A stretch of DNA of 64,000 nucleotides from Larix kaempferi (GCA_027924585.1 BSBM01000361.1:41308501-41372500), one strand, 5' to 3'; shown: positions 21,985-33,404, counted from the first letter of the stretch. The notes: generated from the sequence alone by a model not told the origin. Numbers and translations: made by a program.

Positions 21985-22430
21985 ACCCTCCCACACAATC
22001 AATGCATGTGTCTAGTCTAACCATGCCAAATTTCAATCCGTACAAGCACAAATTTAAAAAATTTCAATGTTGGCCCATGTAGCACATTAATTAATCTATA
22101 GGTATGGTTTTTGATGCTCGAATTGTTAGTGTCAGTCATGTTTGAATTTGGAAACCCTCCCACATAGTGAATGCATGCATCTAGTCAAACCATGCCAAAT
22201 TTCAGTCCAAGCAAGCACAGATTTAAAAAATTTCAATGTTGGACCCGTGTAGCACATTAATTAATCTATAGGTATGGTTTTTTATGATCAAATTGTTAGT
22301 GTCAGTCACATTTGAGTCTGGAAATCCTCCCACACCGTCAATGCATGTGTCTAGTCTAACCATGCCAAATCTCAATCCAAGCAAGCACAAATTTAAAACA
22401 TTTCAACATTGGCCCCGTGCAGTACATGAT
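21985..22430 (+). repeat. ~170-bp tandem repeat, 2.6 units
   Basis: Units start (A)CCCTCCCACA at 21985, 22154 and 22324 (periods 169-170) and include AATGCATG.GTCTAGTC, CCATGCCAAATTTCA and TAATCTATAGGTATGGTTTT. Possibly subterminal sequence of the CACTA element. Confidence 0.88.
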
Positions 22431-22479
22431 CAAGCACGCCATTTGGGTTAGCATGATAATTGTGCATTTCCTTACTGAG

Positions 22480-22600
22480 CTTCTATTTTTTTGAGAATAA
22501 TTTAATATTCTCTACTGAACAAGGCCAACCATGTGAAGGTGGAATCTCTTATTGGCCCCTCCCCCCCTCACATCACTCTCAATTCCCCATAACTCTACAA
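22480..22600 (+). repeat. ~120-bp repeat shared with 12945-13065
   Basis: Same orientation and core (ACCATGTGAAGGTGGAA, GGCCCCTCCCCC) as the copy at 12.9 kb. Lies 3' of the minus-strand transposase. Confidence 0.7.
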
Positions 22601-22804
22601 AAACTATGTAAAAATAAGATTAATTGTTGTTTATGTCATACTTTATAAGAAGCAATGTTTCTAATTATAACATATGCCAACATACAGGAAAATGGAAAAA
22701 CACTAAGAAAAAGTTAATTTATATGTACCAATAAAATTCAATATTTCTATCACAATATTAAATCAAAATATATGGAGTAGATATATTAAGGCATACCTCA
22801 TACA

Positions 22805-23137
22805 CTTCAATGGACTTCATCATCTTCTTCATACAAGTCATCATCTATATCATCTAATCTAGAGTCGGCATTGTAGGGATTGGACATATCATCATCGTCA
22901 TCGATGTCAGTTACGATCATCATGTCATCATCGATATCATCTTCATGGACATTGTCTGCTACATCATCTGATTCATCTAATTCTTCGACATATTCTTCAG
23001 GAACATGATCATCTAACTCATGTTGATCATCTTCGACATTGTCTTCTTATTCAAGACCCTCTTCATTAAATTCCTCTACGTTATACTTTACCAGCCTTCC
23101 CCTTGGATCGTGTCTCACAACAAATGACCAACCCCCT
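22805..23137 (-). pseudogene. CACTA transposase, C-terminal tail
   Basis: The minus strand reads GWSFVVRHDPRGRLVKYNVEEF, the end of the DUF4216 domain of TNP2-type proteins. A strongly acidic tail rich in Asp and Glu (DDIDDDMMIVTDIDDDDDM) follows, with a stop near 22808. A TAA interrupts it near 23048. The domain is separated from its upstream half (23783-24142) by the 623-bp insertion. Confidence 0.75.
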
Positions 23138-23760
23138 TGATCCGGATTTTATGAGCAGAACGAAATGAATACAGATTATTATCAGATGCTTAACACAAAA
23201 TAACAGAGATACAGTAAAACTGGTTTTCTATTCAATAAGGAAATAAGCTAGAACTGTAAAATGCAACGGAAAACAAGCTTGCTGGAATGGTGGCGGCTTA
23301 TCTCTCAGAAGAGATGTGACGGCTGCGCTCATTTCGCAAGAAGATGGTTACAATGAGGCTCTCAAGGCCTTTTACAATAAACAGGAATGTCAAAAACCCT
23401 AGACATCCAAAAACCTAACCGTAGGAGGTGAAGCGCCAAAAGTCATGTGGACCCCGTTTGGGTAAGTTAGTACATCAACTTCCCGGGGTCGTAACTTTTG
23501 CATACAATCTTCGTTTGGGGCGCTCGGTAGACCGTTGGAAAGGTCTATCCGAGATTTACAACTTTCGACTAGGGCCAAATGTATGCCGAAGGCAACAATT
23601 TGGCCCCCCAAATTGCCAAAAAAGGTTGTTTAGGGCCTCAAAATGGCCCCGGAAGTTCAGGACCCGAAAAACTGCTAAAAATAGGACAATACCAAAATTG
23701 CCATAAAACTGTTTTGAGCCAGTTGGAAAGGTGGGTGGCCACCAATATCCACCTGGATCA
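23138..23760. mobile_element. 623-bp LTR-like insertion (probable solo LTR) with TSD CCCCT
   Basis: Starts TGATCCGGATTTTATG and ends ACCTGGATCA: TG..CA bounded, with short inverted ends TGATCC/GGATCA. CCCCT flanks it on both sides (23133-23137 and 23761-23765), the 5-bp target duplication of LTR retrotransposons. It interrupts the DUF4216 part of the CACTA transposase exactly between EQVF-type and GWSFVVRH-type sequence. There is no internal coding region, so it is a solo LTR or a very small non-autonomous element. Frames of 92 and 70 codons inside it have no known motif. Confidence 0.85.
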
Positions 23761-23782
23761 CCCCTCTACCTAGAACCTTAGA

Positions 23783-24142
23783 TTAAAATACCTGTTCACA
23801 TTGTCTTGGAAGAACATAGGCTGGCTCCATTCCTAACTCAAACAAGCTTGTATTAACCATGGTAAATCCATTATCATGTTCAATAATAGTTTTATCGGGA
23901 TCATGTTGATTCAATTGTAACCTGTACCATTTGACAATGAACATAAATACCTTGAAGGAGTTAAAGTCACACTGAAGAATATCTTCCAAATACCCATAGT
24001 ATCGAGTTTCTGAGAGTTCTAGATGTCTGTCACTTCTAGAGGAAACATTGGTCACCTCAAAGACTGCAGATATCCCACAATATGATGTTTTCTTCATTTC
24101 ATCCAACTTTTTGATGCGATATCTACAACCATTACACCACAT
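23783..24142 (-). pseudogene. CACTA transposase, DUF4216 region
   Basis: 119 open codons on the minus strand with ETRYYGYLEDILQCDF, FKVFMFIVKWYRL, DNGFTMVNTSLFELG and a terminal PRQCEQVF. This is the DUF4216 pattern (YYG.L..I.EL...F..FKC.W......GF..VN......PF.LA.QA.QVFY) that ends CACTA TNP2 polyproteins. Next toward the 3' end (leftward) is the 623-bp insertion. Confidence 0.82.
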
Positions 24143-24185
24143 AGCCTTATGGTTTTTTACCTACAACAATCCATACACGTAAAGA

Positions 24186-24500
24186 TTAAATAATGACCCA
24201 TTTATGATTAAGTGCATGTTTATTCCCTAAAGGGAAAAAAATCAAGGTGTACATCAATATGTTTGCAAAAAAAAAAAAAATAGTGTGGTTGATTAATATG
24301 CTTTTCGGCTTATATTTTAAACCATATGCTAAATCGATTTCCATTTGTATAAGATTGGTATCTGCATTGCAATGTGCTGCTTTAACCAATGAAGCCACAC
24401 CTTCCCATGATATTCCATGACTAGATTGTTCACATCATTCAATCCATAACTTCATCCACTCAAGATCATTTGCGATGTATAAATGAAGTGCATCCCACTC
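24186..24500 (-). pseudogene. CACTA transposase, linker before DUF4216
   Basis: Minus-strand remnants (YIANDLEWMKLWIE, then SWEGVASLVKAAHCN) lie where the region between DUF4218 and DUF4216 is expected. Stops separate them. Assignment is by position more than by motif. Confidence 0.5.
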
Positions 24501-24679
24501 TCTACCAAGTGTTTGATGAAAATAAAATTAAAATTCAATACAAATGTATATTCAATTAACAAAGTATACACTCTTAATTGATTCATATTGAATATAAAAA
24601 TATACTATGTATGATATATACATAAAAATCAACAATCAAATGCATTATATTATTTAATCTCCACTAGCTAATAATTACC

Positions 24680-25024
24680 TTTCACCTTCGTCGATCTACC
24701 TTTCCTCTTTGGTTACTCCCCTTCGAAATGGTTATTGGAGTATGGATCACAAATGCAACGTAAATTGAGCATAGATGCTAATTTAGGAAGATATTCACTA
24801 ATATACAACATGTTTTGGTATACCATATATCCCTCCATCATAGAACCCTCAGGACGTGCTCGTTGTCTAGCCAAACCCTTCAAAAATTGCAAGTTTCTCT
24901 CAACCCTACACATGGACCTTGAGTGTACAGGTCCACACAATTCAATCTCCTCAACTTGGTGTAAGAGGTAGTGACGCAAACCAATCACAAGATTTAACAA
25001 AAAAAACATTTTATTACATAACAC
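24680..25024 (-). pseudogene. CACTA transposase, DUF4218 region
   Basis: Open minus-strand frame with LHQVEEIELCGPVHSRSM, CRVERNLQFLKGLARQRARP and EGSMMEGYMVYQNMLYISEYL. These match the DUF4218 signature of TNP2-type proteins (LV.EI..CGPV..RWMYP.ERY...LK.YVRN.ARPEGSIAEGY...E...F..EYL). Confidence 0.88.
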
Positions 25025-25469
25025 GAATTAGTGCACAAAAATCAAATATAAGTTCTACGATTAATTAAACAAACACTAAGCGCATGCAAAAAATAGCTAC
25101 TTAGCTCATGTATTTCCCAAGATTATATATAACTTGTTTGACATTGTTGTCGAATTTGTCCAGGAGAGAGAGATGTAGAACATATTGTAACAATATACAA
25201 ACCATTTCATTTTTTTTACAAAAAGTAGACAAACAAAATACCAACAATATGCACTGGAATAAAAAATATATCAATAATTATATGCATTCCATAATAATTT
25301 CCTTCATGAAGACATGCCAATCATGTGTTTTCAGCCCCACAAAATCACCTTTCTTTGTTATGATATTCTTCATGTTCACACAAAATCTGTTGGGAAATTT
25401 TTTTTTTTTGCATGACTTCTTTTACAACATTACTTTGTTGTTCCGTTAACATCCATGGAAGTGATTTAT

Positions 25470-25699
25470 ATTAATTTGGTCTCCGTAGCTATGAAATTGA
25501 ATGACTTCTTTCATTGCATGGTTTCCTTCTTGAATGTCTTTGCAAATTTTGACATTTTTTCTTTCTCACTCCTTTCATCCAATATTATCCATAATGTTTC
25601 AGTCACATTCTTTCCGATATGCATTGTATCAAACAGATGAGCAATTTGTAGGTTTTGATAGTAGGGAAACCTACTGAATTGTTTAGGATAACTTTTCAT
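25470..25699 (-). pseudogene. CACTA TNP2 transposase, C-terminal core fragment
   Basis: Minus strand: FPYYQNLQIAHLFDTMHIGKN with VTETLWIILDE, corresponding to the LPYW..L.IRHNLDVMHIEKNV segment of the TNP2 transposase family. The frame breaks on both sides. Confidence 0.85.
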
Positions 25700-25859
25700 T
25701 CCTCATGGAAGCCCATTAATGGATTCATGATCACGATGACCATCATGAATCATAGTTTATAAAGAAATTAAAGAAATAAATGTCAATTATAGTAAACAAC
25801 ACACAATAAAAAAATAACATAACATTTCATATACGATGATTCATACATACCTTAACGAT

Positions 25860-26163
25860 TTCTATTATATTGCAACTTTCATAGGTGAGGTGTCATTCTC
25901 TGCGGTTTTAATGCAGTCTCTTGCTTTCCATTGAACATATGTTTTTCGGTAGTTTGATACCTGTGATTCTTAGAGAGCAAGTGCCTATACTCATCAAACA
26001 CCTCCTTTCCTAATCTTTTTGAACGACGAGATTTGATCTTAGGACCACAAATTGGACATGCAACTTTTCCCTTTCTCTGAAGACCTACATAAAGAGATGG
26101 ATTATCTATGTCAATTATAATTATATATAAAATGAATGGATTATTTAAAAGGCATGCGTGCAT
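25860..26163 (-). pseudogene. CACTA TNP2 transposase, zinc-binding core fragment
   Basis: Minus strand: KGKVACPICGPKIKSRRSK, then EYRHLLSKNHRYQ and MFNGKQETALKPQ, matching the TNP2 block G..ACP.C......K.....F..HR.FLP..H..R.....FNGK.E....P. Upstream hydrophobic residues are probably intron-derived. Confidence 0.85.
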
Positions 26164-26479
26164 AGTATATTAACTAGTTCATAAAATTAAATGCAATTAA
26201 AGTGGAACTTATTATTACAAACCACAAAAATGGGTTAACTCTTAGACATCATGTATTGTCCATACAAACATTTCATGGAATTTAAATTTCCTTTGTCGTA
26301 TTGGTCTAGATACGTCATACATAGTGATGCCATTCCATAACTTTAGTAGCTCATCAATAATAGGTTTGATATATACATATCTTTAACTTGGTACTTACCT
26401 GACTGATATGAACATATAAAATATATAATTATGAGAACCATTTAGATATATACCATGCACAAGAGGAAAATAAAAAATA

Positions 26480-27044
26480 TATATATGACATTATGCAACA
26501 AAATACGATAAATGAGATGCCACTACATTAAAAAAAAAATGTAGACACAATATACCTAGAATAATCATCGAAAACATTATGTGCTCCCTCTTTATTGATA
26601 ACCATGGAGGAATGTTATTGTTGATAACAAAAATTGGCCACACCGAGTAAACGGATCTCATCTTTGCAAATTTATTCACACCATCTGTTGCCAAATAAAT
26701 TCTAAGATTACGAGGTTATTCTTTAAAGTGAGGCCATTTTTCCTCCATATATCTAAATGCAGACCCATCTGCAGGCATTCAAATAATGTCATCTTGACTT
26801 ATGTTCTGTGCATGCTAATCCATAAATTGTACTATGTTTTTGCACCTGAACAGTCATTGCAAACGTTGAATCATTTGAATATAACGAAGAAACTTGTGAG
26901 GCACCTTTTTTGTTACTTGATCTATTCGATATCTACTGATATGACATTCTGAACATTCTGTTTCAAATTCATGCTGATTATAATATATAATATGGTCATC
27001 GGGGCATGCATGAATTGCTTCATACTGCATTCCAATTTATTTCA
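26480..27044 (-). pseudogene. CACTA TNP2 transposase, catalytic-core N-terminal part
   Basis: The minus strand reads, with shifts, QYEAIHACPDDHIIYYNQHEFET.CSECHISRYR (about 27020-26920), then LATDGVNKFAKMRSVYSVWPIFVINNNIPPWLSIK (26690-26590). The second stretch is the highly typical TNP2 motif LA.DGFNPFG.MS..YS.WPV.L..YNLPPW.C. Zinc-binding cysteines are visible in the first. The coding sequence is cut at 27049 by the gypsy insertion. Confidence 0.9.
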
Positions 27045-27049
27045 TGATG

Positions 27050-27488
27050 TGTTAGGAACCCATGTCTTTACTTTGTTAGTATATTGTTGTTGGATGCATA
27101 TGCTTTGTAAGTCGTCCCGTAGTATTTGTTGATCCATAATTTGTGTTATTGTTGTTGGAGCATATGATTTGTAAGTCGCCCATAGTTTTGTTGATCCATA
27201 GTTTGTATTGGCCCATGGTTTTGACCCGTAATAATTGTTGATCTATATTTTGTATTGGCCCATGGTTTGTATTAACACATGGTATTGACCCATGGTATTG
27301 GCACTTAGACTTAGTATATAAGTGTGTGTTGAGGCCTATGAAGGCACCGTGAAGTTAATTGTATTGAGCTTGCTCAAAGGAGGTTTCCCCCTTAAAGTGA
27401 CCCATGATCAATATAAAAGTGATTCTGAGTTCAAGTATTTATGATATCTTGTGTATTTGCATTAATTAATTATTGCAGGTTCTTCACA
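27050..27488 (+). repeat. 5' LTR of the gypsy element (439 bp)
   Basis: TGTTAGGAACCCATG..GCAGGTTCTTCACA; the 3' copy is at 37978-38399. Contains TAGTATATAAGTGTG (about 27310), a likely TATA region, and repeated GATCCATA.TTTGT / GGCCCATGGTTT units. Confidence 0.92.
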
Positions 27489-27490
27489 TC

Positions 27491-27502
27491 TGGTATTAGA
27501 GC
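27491..27502 (+). other. tRNA primer-binding site, gypsy
   Basis: TGGTATTAGAGC two bases after the LTR end; one mismatch to the initiator-Met tRNA site. Confidence 0.85.
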
Positions 27503-28440
27503 ACTTTCTTAGGCTCATTGGGTGGAATTTCTGCCAATTTTTTTTTTCGCATTTGTTGCAGCTTCGGATTTGGGAATAATCCCTATCCGCTTAACTATGG
27601 GAAGTAATTGGGCATAAGCCCTAAAAATCATTGTGAGGAGTACCACAGGAACCCCAAAGTAGCTGGCCCATTGAGAGGACCTGCCAGCGAAAAGGGCAAT
27701 GACCCCTACCTAATTGACTAGTTCTCACCTGTGAGGTAAACCAAGAGATGTCATTTGTGGCAAAGCGATTATCAGTTTTACTTGAGTCGTGGAGTGAGGG
27801 GTACTACCCCAATACGCAAGCCGTCAGATAGAATTGGTGTCCGAGTGAAACACCTGAACTGTTAGGAAATCGTACATACCTAGGGTCCATATCTATTTTC
27901 AGCTGAACTGTTGCCAATCACTTCCACTCCAGATCCATCCATTTTTCGATCCCTTCCACACCATTGCAGATCCATCTGTTGCGGATCCCTTCCACGTCGC
28001 TGTTGCCGATCCATTTCCGGGGAAAAAAAAAGGAGTATAGAATTCTATTTTTTGGCCATATCTCCCTTGTTTCAACTCTTTTTTCCCTGAAACTTCACTG
28101 ACATCCCTGCAGTCCCATTCTGCATATTTCATTCTTGAAGACCCTATCCCAAATTTCACTTCCCAAGACCAGAAATCCCACATTTGTCTATTTTTAGGGT
28201 TTGCCATAACTTCTTCAATTTTCACCCGATTTCCTTCAAATTTTACCATAGAGTTTCCACTTCTGAAATCCCCATTTTTTGCTTCCCTATCCCTCAAAAA
28301 GTGTCCAAAACCTAGTCAAACCCCAATTACCCCTCCGAGTTTTCCCCAAATCCAAATTTTTCCTTACTAAATAAGCTTGTGTTTGTGTTTTTCTATCCAT
28401 CCCCCCCCCCCCCCCCCCCACAAAAAAAAAAATCCTGGTT
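27503..28440 (+). other. Gypsy leader, no gene; poly-C tract
   Basis: Untranslated leader. An antisense 132-codon frame (27899-28297) has no known motif. A run of 19 C residues (28401-28419) followed by an A run sits just before the gag start and is prone to length change. Confidence 0.6.
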
Positions 28441-29278
28441 ATGGTTGTCACTCACACAGGAGCAAAAACCATGGAGGAAGCACTTGCAGCCATCCAAACC
28501 AAACTCCAAGATCTGGATGAAAAATTTCTCAACCTCCATCTTCAGCATTCAGCCATGAACAATAACTGACAACCAGAATCTTCTGCAGCCACTGGGTTCT
28601 CTTCTTCAAGCAATTTTCGTGGGCCGAAGCTTGATTTTCCTCGCTTCAATGTTATTGATCCGACTGGATGGATATACTGAGCATAACAATATTTCAGTTT
28701 GCATAATACTTTTGATGTCCAGAAAGTTCCACTTGCATCCTTTCATTTGGAACAGGAAGCCCTTCAATGGTATCGTTGGTACATCAAAGCTCATCCCGAG
28801 CCAAAATGGACAGATTTTTGCCAACTCCTTTTGCCACGATTTGGTCCTAGTGCTTTTGATGACTTCACAAGAGCTCTCACTAAACTTCACCAAATTGGCA
28901 CAGTGAGAGAGTATCAGACAGAATTTGAGAAACTAGCCAATCACACAGAAGGATTGTCTGATGAATTCTACAGGAGTTGTTTTATCAGTGGTCTCAAGGA
29001 TGAAATCTCCTCAGAAGTCAAAATGTTCTGTCCCAACACAATGATGGAAGTCCTAGGGTTGTCTAAGTTGGCAGAGGACAAGATCGTAGCTCAACAACGC
29101 TCCAACCCCACCTTTGTTCCCTTTAGAAATATGGGTTCCCAACGACCTCCCATCACGCCTACTCCTCAAACAACTCCTATCAAGCATTTGTCTAAAATAG
29201 AGATGTAGGCACACCAAGAAAAAGGGCTTTGTTATAATTGTGATGAGAAATTCACTTAGGGACATAGATGTGTTCAAC
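28441..29278 (+). pseudogene. gag: Ty3/gypsy gag
   Basis: Starts at ATG 28441 (MVVTHTGAKTMEEALAAIQ, coiled N-terminus) and hits a TGA at 28567. It then continues with KLDFPRFNVIDPTGWIY, a stop, and the retrotransposon gag domain (VPLASFHLEQEALQWYRW, FDDFTRALTKLHQIGTVREY, LANHTEGLSDEFYRSCFISGL, about 28700-29080). A broken zinc knuckle, CYNCDEKFT.GHRC, lies at about 29229-29272. The order capsid then CCHC knuckle is normal; three in-frame stops and frame changes inactivate it. The longest open part is 28699-29208. Confidence 0.88.
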
Positions 29279-29755
29279 CTTGGATTTGGATTCTCCACCT
29301 ACCTCAGAACTTGGTGAAGAAGCTCCAGATACAGTAGATGTTCAGGTCGACATTCAACACCCGCCTGTTGACACCCCATCTCAAGACGACCCACCCGAGA
29401 TCTCTCTCCATGCTGTAACTGGCGTCACCACCCCACAAACAATGCGGGTTAGGGGATACTTCAGGAAGCTCCCTCTTACCATACTCATTGATTCTGGTAG
29501 CACTCATAACTTCATTGACCCTTGGATTACCAAACAGGCTGATTATTTTGTGCATCCTTGTTCCAACTTTGAAGTCATGGTTGCCAATGGGGGCACCTTA
29601 CCTTGCAAGGGGAAGTGTCATAATGTGCATATCTCTATGGAAGATTATAACCTGCACTCTGACATGTTTTCCTTGTCCTTAGGTGGATGTGATGTAATTT
29701 TGGGCGTTCAATGGTTACACACACTTGGCCCCATCTTATGGGATTTTGATTAACT
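29268..29755 (+). pseudogene. Ty3/gypsy aspartic protease region
   Basis: 161 open codons. A proline-rich linker is followed by RGYFRKLPLTILIDSGSTHNFID, with the retropepsin DSG catalytic motif, and later GGCDVILGVQWLHTLGPILWDF, the flap-to-C-terminal pattern of gypsy proteases. It ends at a TAA just before the connection to RT. Confidence 0.9.
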
Positions 29756-29756
29756 T

Positions 29757-30300
29757 TAGATGCAGTTTTCAATCAATGGGACACAACACAAATTTATGGG
29801 CTTACAACCAGGGTCTCTCTGCATCATCAGTTCACATTGCTTGGAAAATATCCTTAAGAAGAATTCACATGGTGTCATTGCTCAGCTCCCTTCCCTTCAG
29901 ATGCAACCACCAACGGTCTCCACTACTTCCTTGGATAGATATGCAGGTGTCTTTGTTGCACTAGTGGGCTTACTTCCTTCATGAGACCTTTCCGGTAAGC
30001 ATTTTTCCGCATCTACATCTCAGCAGGACATGATGGCTATTTGGCATGCAGTACAGAAGTGGCATCCATCCCTATTAGGGAATTATTTCTGCATCAAGAC
30101 TGATCTCTAGAGTCTCGAAACTTTCCTGGAACAACAGGTCTCCTCCCCAACACACCTGAAATGGGTTCTCCAACTCATGGGTTATGACTATGCGACCACT
30201 TACCAGAAGGGTAAGGACAATATGGTGGCAGATGCTCCTTCTCGCACATTTGATGACCCAGTTTTTCTTACAGCTATTTCTCTTCTTGTTCCAAATTGGT
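29757..30300 (+). pseudogene. Gypsy protease-RT linker fused to the RNase H end (RT deleted)
   Basis: MQFSINGTQHKFMGLQPGS and LQMQPPTVSTTSLDRYAGVF are the linker usually found upstream of RT. At about 29990 the sequence jumps to an RNase H/connection end, LKWVLQLMGYDYATTYQKG then DNMVADAPSR (30150-30245), which normally follows RT. The entire RT palm, including YVDD, is missing, so this copy is an internal deletion derivative. Confidence 0.82.
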
Positions 30301-30314
30301 TGAAATCTGTTCTT

Positions 30315-30956
30315 CTATGAACTCCATGCTTCTTCATCAGTAGGGCACTCTGGGTTCCTCAAAACGTATGACCAAGAACAATGTAACTTATTTTGGCAGG
30401 GATTGAAAATGACAACTCAATGGAGGGTGGTTGACTGTGATACTTTCCAGGTCAACAAGGGTGAAACGACCCTCCTTTCCGGATTGCTCTAACCCTTGCC
30501 CATCCCTACACAGATTTGGACAACTATTTCTATGGATTTCCTGGAAGCGCTCCAGTGGTATAGTACCACATCTAAAAGGACACCATATGAAGCAGTCTTT
30601 GGATAGGCACCACTAGTTCTTCTTCCATACACCTTCAGCAGCTCCCCAGTTCAGGCAATTGACTCAATTCTTCGAAACCGCGATCAGCTTCTTCTCATTC
30701 TATAGGACAATCTTCACATGGCAAGAATTCGACTGAAACAACAAGCTGATCAACACTGTTTTGTGCACACTTTTCACTATGCTAATATGGTTCTTCTTCA
30801 TATACATCCTTCCATGCAATCCTCCTTGAAACTCAAAAGGCACCAGTGGCCCGGAATGCAACCCGAGGATGCTACAGGGGACCCACTCCTTTAGATTCCT
30901 CATCAATTTCCACATTTAAAGCTTTGACGACAAAGATTTTTCTAAGGGAGAGGGGA
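30315..30956 (+). pseudogene. Gypsy integrase remnant with internal deletion
   Basis: An H2C2 zinc-binding remnant (SSVGHSGFLKTYDQEQ, FWQGLKMT, VVDCDTFQVNKG; the second Cys of CxxC is Phe) is followed by IWTTISMDFLEALQW with the first catalytic aspartate. The core up to the last acid is deleted. Reading then resumes in the C-terminal part with KRTPYEAVFG, VQAIDSILRNRDQLLLIL and LHMARIRLKQQAD. Several stops are present. The segment 30569-30956 recurs at 37593-37977. Confidence 0.8.
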
Positions 30957-31008
30957 TGTTAGGAACCCATGTATTTACTTTGTTAGTATATTGTTGTTGG
31001 ATGCATAT
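30569..31008 (+). repeat. Left copy of a ~440-bp gypsy segment flanking copia B
   Basis: TCTAAAAGGACACCATATGAAG..GTTGGATGCATAT. The right copy starts at 37593 (TCTAAAATGACACC) and continues into the 3' LTR. Differences are mainly substitutions (roughly 5-7 percent by eye) plus a ~17-bp deletion in the right LTR copy. Confidence 0.9.
30957..31008 (+). repeat. First 52 bp of a gypsy LTR, cut by copia B
   Basis: TGTTAGGAACCCATGTATTT..GGATGCATAT after the polypurine tract AAGGGAGAGGGGA. It matches the start of the 5' LTR at 27050 and stops where the copia B LTR begins. Confidence 0.9.
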
Positions 31009-31698
31009 TGTTAAATTTTCAGAATTTACTTCAATCTGATCTAGGATCTTAACTGAGAGAACAACATGTACAACAAATCTACATCATATCAATCATGGAC
31101 ACAATAATGCAAGCACAAAAGAGACACAGAGTTTACTTGGGGAAAACCATAAAGGTGAAAAACCCCAATAACTTCCTCAGAGATAGATAGAGCAATGATA
31201 CAACCAGAATACAAGAGATAGTCTTCTCCTAGCAGTAGAGCCTCCTCCTCCACAAGTGCGCCACTCTCCCAAGTGTGAGTGAGAGAATAGAATGTGTAAA
31301 ATGAGAGAGATGCACTCTCTATTTATACACTAACTTGACTTTACATTTACTCAACTAGGTCGGCCTCAACTTAACCACTTAACATAATGCTGACTGGGTT
31401 GACCCCCACTAGGGTGGTCTAATAACCCTTTGACCCACATGGCCGACCCCCAATAGGGTGGTGTAATAACCCTTTGACCCACATTACTTATACAGGGCCG
31501 ACCCCAACAAGGTGGTCTAATAACCCATCAAGTATAAGTTATGACACTTACAATATAAATGACGACACTTCCGTATAGAGGAATAATAACATCTCTATAG
31601 GAATACAACCACTTCCGTATAGAGGAATAATAACATCTCTATAGGAATACAATATACATATATGTGGAATACATTCCGAAGTTACATATACATCAACA
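31009..31698 (-). repeat. 3' LTR of copia B (690 bp)
   Basis: On +, TGTTAAATTTTCAGAATTT..TATACATCAACA. Same ends as 36903-37592. It contains a TATAAATAGAG motif on the minus strand (about 31315-31325) and two to three GCCGACCCC..GGTGGTCTAATAACCC repeats. Confidence 0.93.
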
Positions 31699-31709
31699 CT
31701 CCCTCTTAA
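31699..31709 (-). other. Polypurine tract, copia B
   Basis: CTCCCTCTTAA on +, i.e. purine-rich AAGAGGGAG on the minus strand, directly before the 3' LTR start TGTTGATG. Confidence 0.85.
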
Positions 31710-31929
31710 CTAGGAAGGTATTTCTCGACACAGGTCTTCTAGCACAAGTCATCTTCTTTGGATCATCGTCACTGGATAATCGTCATTGAGTCATCATCAT
31801 CATCATTGCTGCTACTATCTCAATCAATCTCTAAATATACTCATCATAGGAAGTTCTACAGAGCCAATCCTTTTTCATACTGGATGTAGGCCGACCACTT
31901 GCAGGTCTTCATCATCACTAGCCATACTG

Positions 31930-32475
31930 TGGAATCCTCAGGACTTATTACATGCGTCACAAAACCTGGCTGCAGCATCCCAAGCTATTACAAGCACGCA
32001 GCTCTACCTGTCAGATCTCCTAGGAGCACATTACATGTGACCCATCACAAAACCTAGCTGAAGCATCCCAGGCTATTACGAGCACACAGCTCTATTTGTC
32101 GGATCTCCCAGGAGCACATTACATGTGATCTCACCACAAAACCTAGCTGAAGCATCCCAGGATATTACGAGCACACAGCTCTACCCGTCGGATCTCCCAG
32201 GAGCACATTACATGTGGTCCACCACAAAACCTGGCTGAAGCATCTGAGGCCTTTTTCATCTTGTACAGATCTCCCAGGAGCAAATTACATGTGGTCATGG
32301 AAAAACCTTGTTGAAGCATTTGAGGCCTTTTTCATCCTGTCCATATCTCCCAGGAGCAAATTACATGCCATAGGACAAAACCTCGCAAGAGAATCTCAGG
32401 ATGTTACAAGTACACAACTCCGACCTAAAGATCTCCCAAGGCACAAATTACATTTCTTCCTAGAGCAATGTCTCG
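31930..32475 (-). repeat. ~88-bp tandem repeats in the copia B tail, about 6 units
   Basis: CACAAAACCT(A/G)GCTGAAGCATC recurs at about 31956, 32045, 32133 and 32222 (period 88-89), then degenerates. Each unit has CTATTACGAGCACACAGCTC and CTCCCAGGAGCACATTACATG. The 84- and 121-codon + frames across it are repeat artefacts. Confidence 0.85.
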
Positions 32476-32569
32476 AAAGAGCATCCCAAGCTGTTATGGC
32501 TACACAACTCCGACCTATAGGATCTCCCAGACATGATCATCTGGACAACCTGATCCATGGCCACAAAGT

Positions 32570-33085
32570 ATCATCCTGATACTCACCATACATCATCCTG
32601 ATGTACACATGATCATCCTGATCATCATCACTGCATTGTCCTAATGCATGTCATCTGGAGAAGCTCGTCATCCACGATCATCCTGATCATACAATGCATC
32701 CACCTAATGCATACCAAGTATCTACCTGATACATATCCTCATACATGATCTACCTGATCATACAATGTATCCACCTGATACATACACAGATACATGATCC
32801 ACACAATGTATCCACCCGATACATATCAACATACATGATCTCAGTATCCACTTGATACATATACAGATACATGGTCCAAGCATCCAACATGATGCATACA
32901 TACATAAATGATTCAACTGATCATATCTAGCATCCAACATGATGCATATATATATATGATCCAACTGATCATAACAAGCATCCAACATGGTGCATATACA
33001 TATATAGAGTAGTAACTGGAGCATCATCCTGATGCTCATCATCCATGATCCTCCTGATCATCATAGCATCGTCCTCTTCAGATCA
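32570..33085 (-). repeat. Irregular GATCATCCTGAT / ATACATGATC short repeats, copia B tail
   Basis: Many 20-35-bp imperfect units of the type CATCCTGAT, TACATGATC.ACCTGATA and GCATCCAACATGATGCATA. They occupy the place of the 34/23-bp arrays of element 1. Confidence 0.8.
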
Positions 33086-33404
33086 TCTCATCGTCCATGA
33101 AGCACAGCCCAGATGCACATCATCCAACACTTATACCACTGACATGGGAGAACACATCTACCACCATTTGGGGAAGGCTCCAGCCCTTACTTATTCACCA
33201 TGGGAGAACACATCTACCACCATGTGAAAAATGGCTCAGCAATTACATCATGACCAAGGGAGAACACATCAACCATGTCAGAAAATCTCACGTGCATGTG
33301 CATCTTCCGGACTCATCTCTTCCCTTTGAAAGGAACCTCGATCTGAAGTGCACCAAGCCTCTCTCTAAAGTACTCAAACTACACTCTGGCCAACGGCTTG
33401 GTCA

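Noticed and set aside
23428-23773. 92- and 64-codon frames with Lys/Arg-rich sequence
   Set aside because: They lie wholly inside the 623-bp LTR-like insertion and carry no motif.
27899-28297. 132-codon minus-strand frame in the gypsy leader
   Set aside because: No known motif; antisense to an untranslated leader.
32758-33042. 94-codon frame with repeated ICIMLDA-type peptide and Cys-rich look
   Set aside because: Repeat-derived from the copia B tail, not a cysteine-rich peptide gene.
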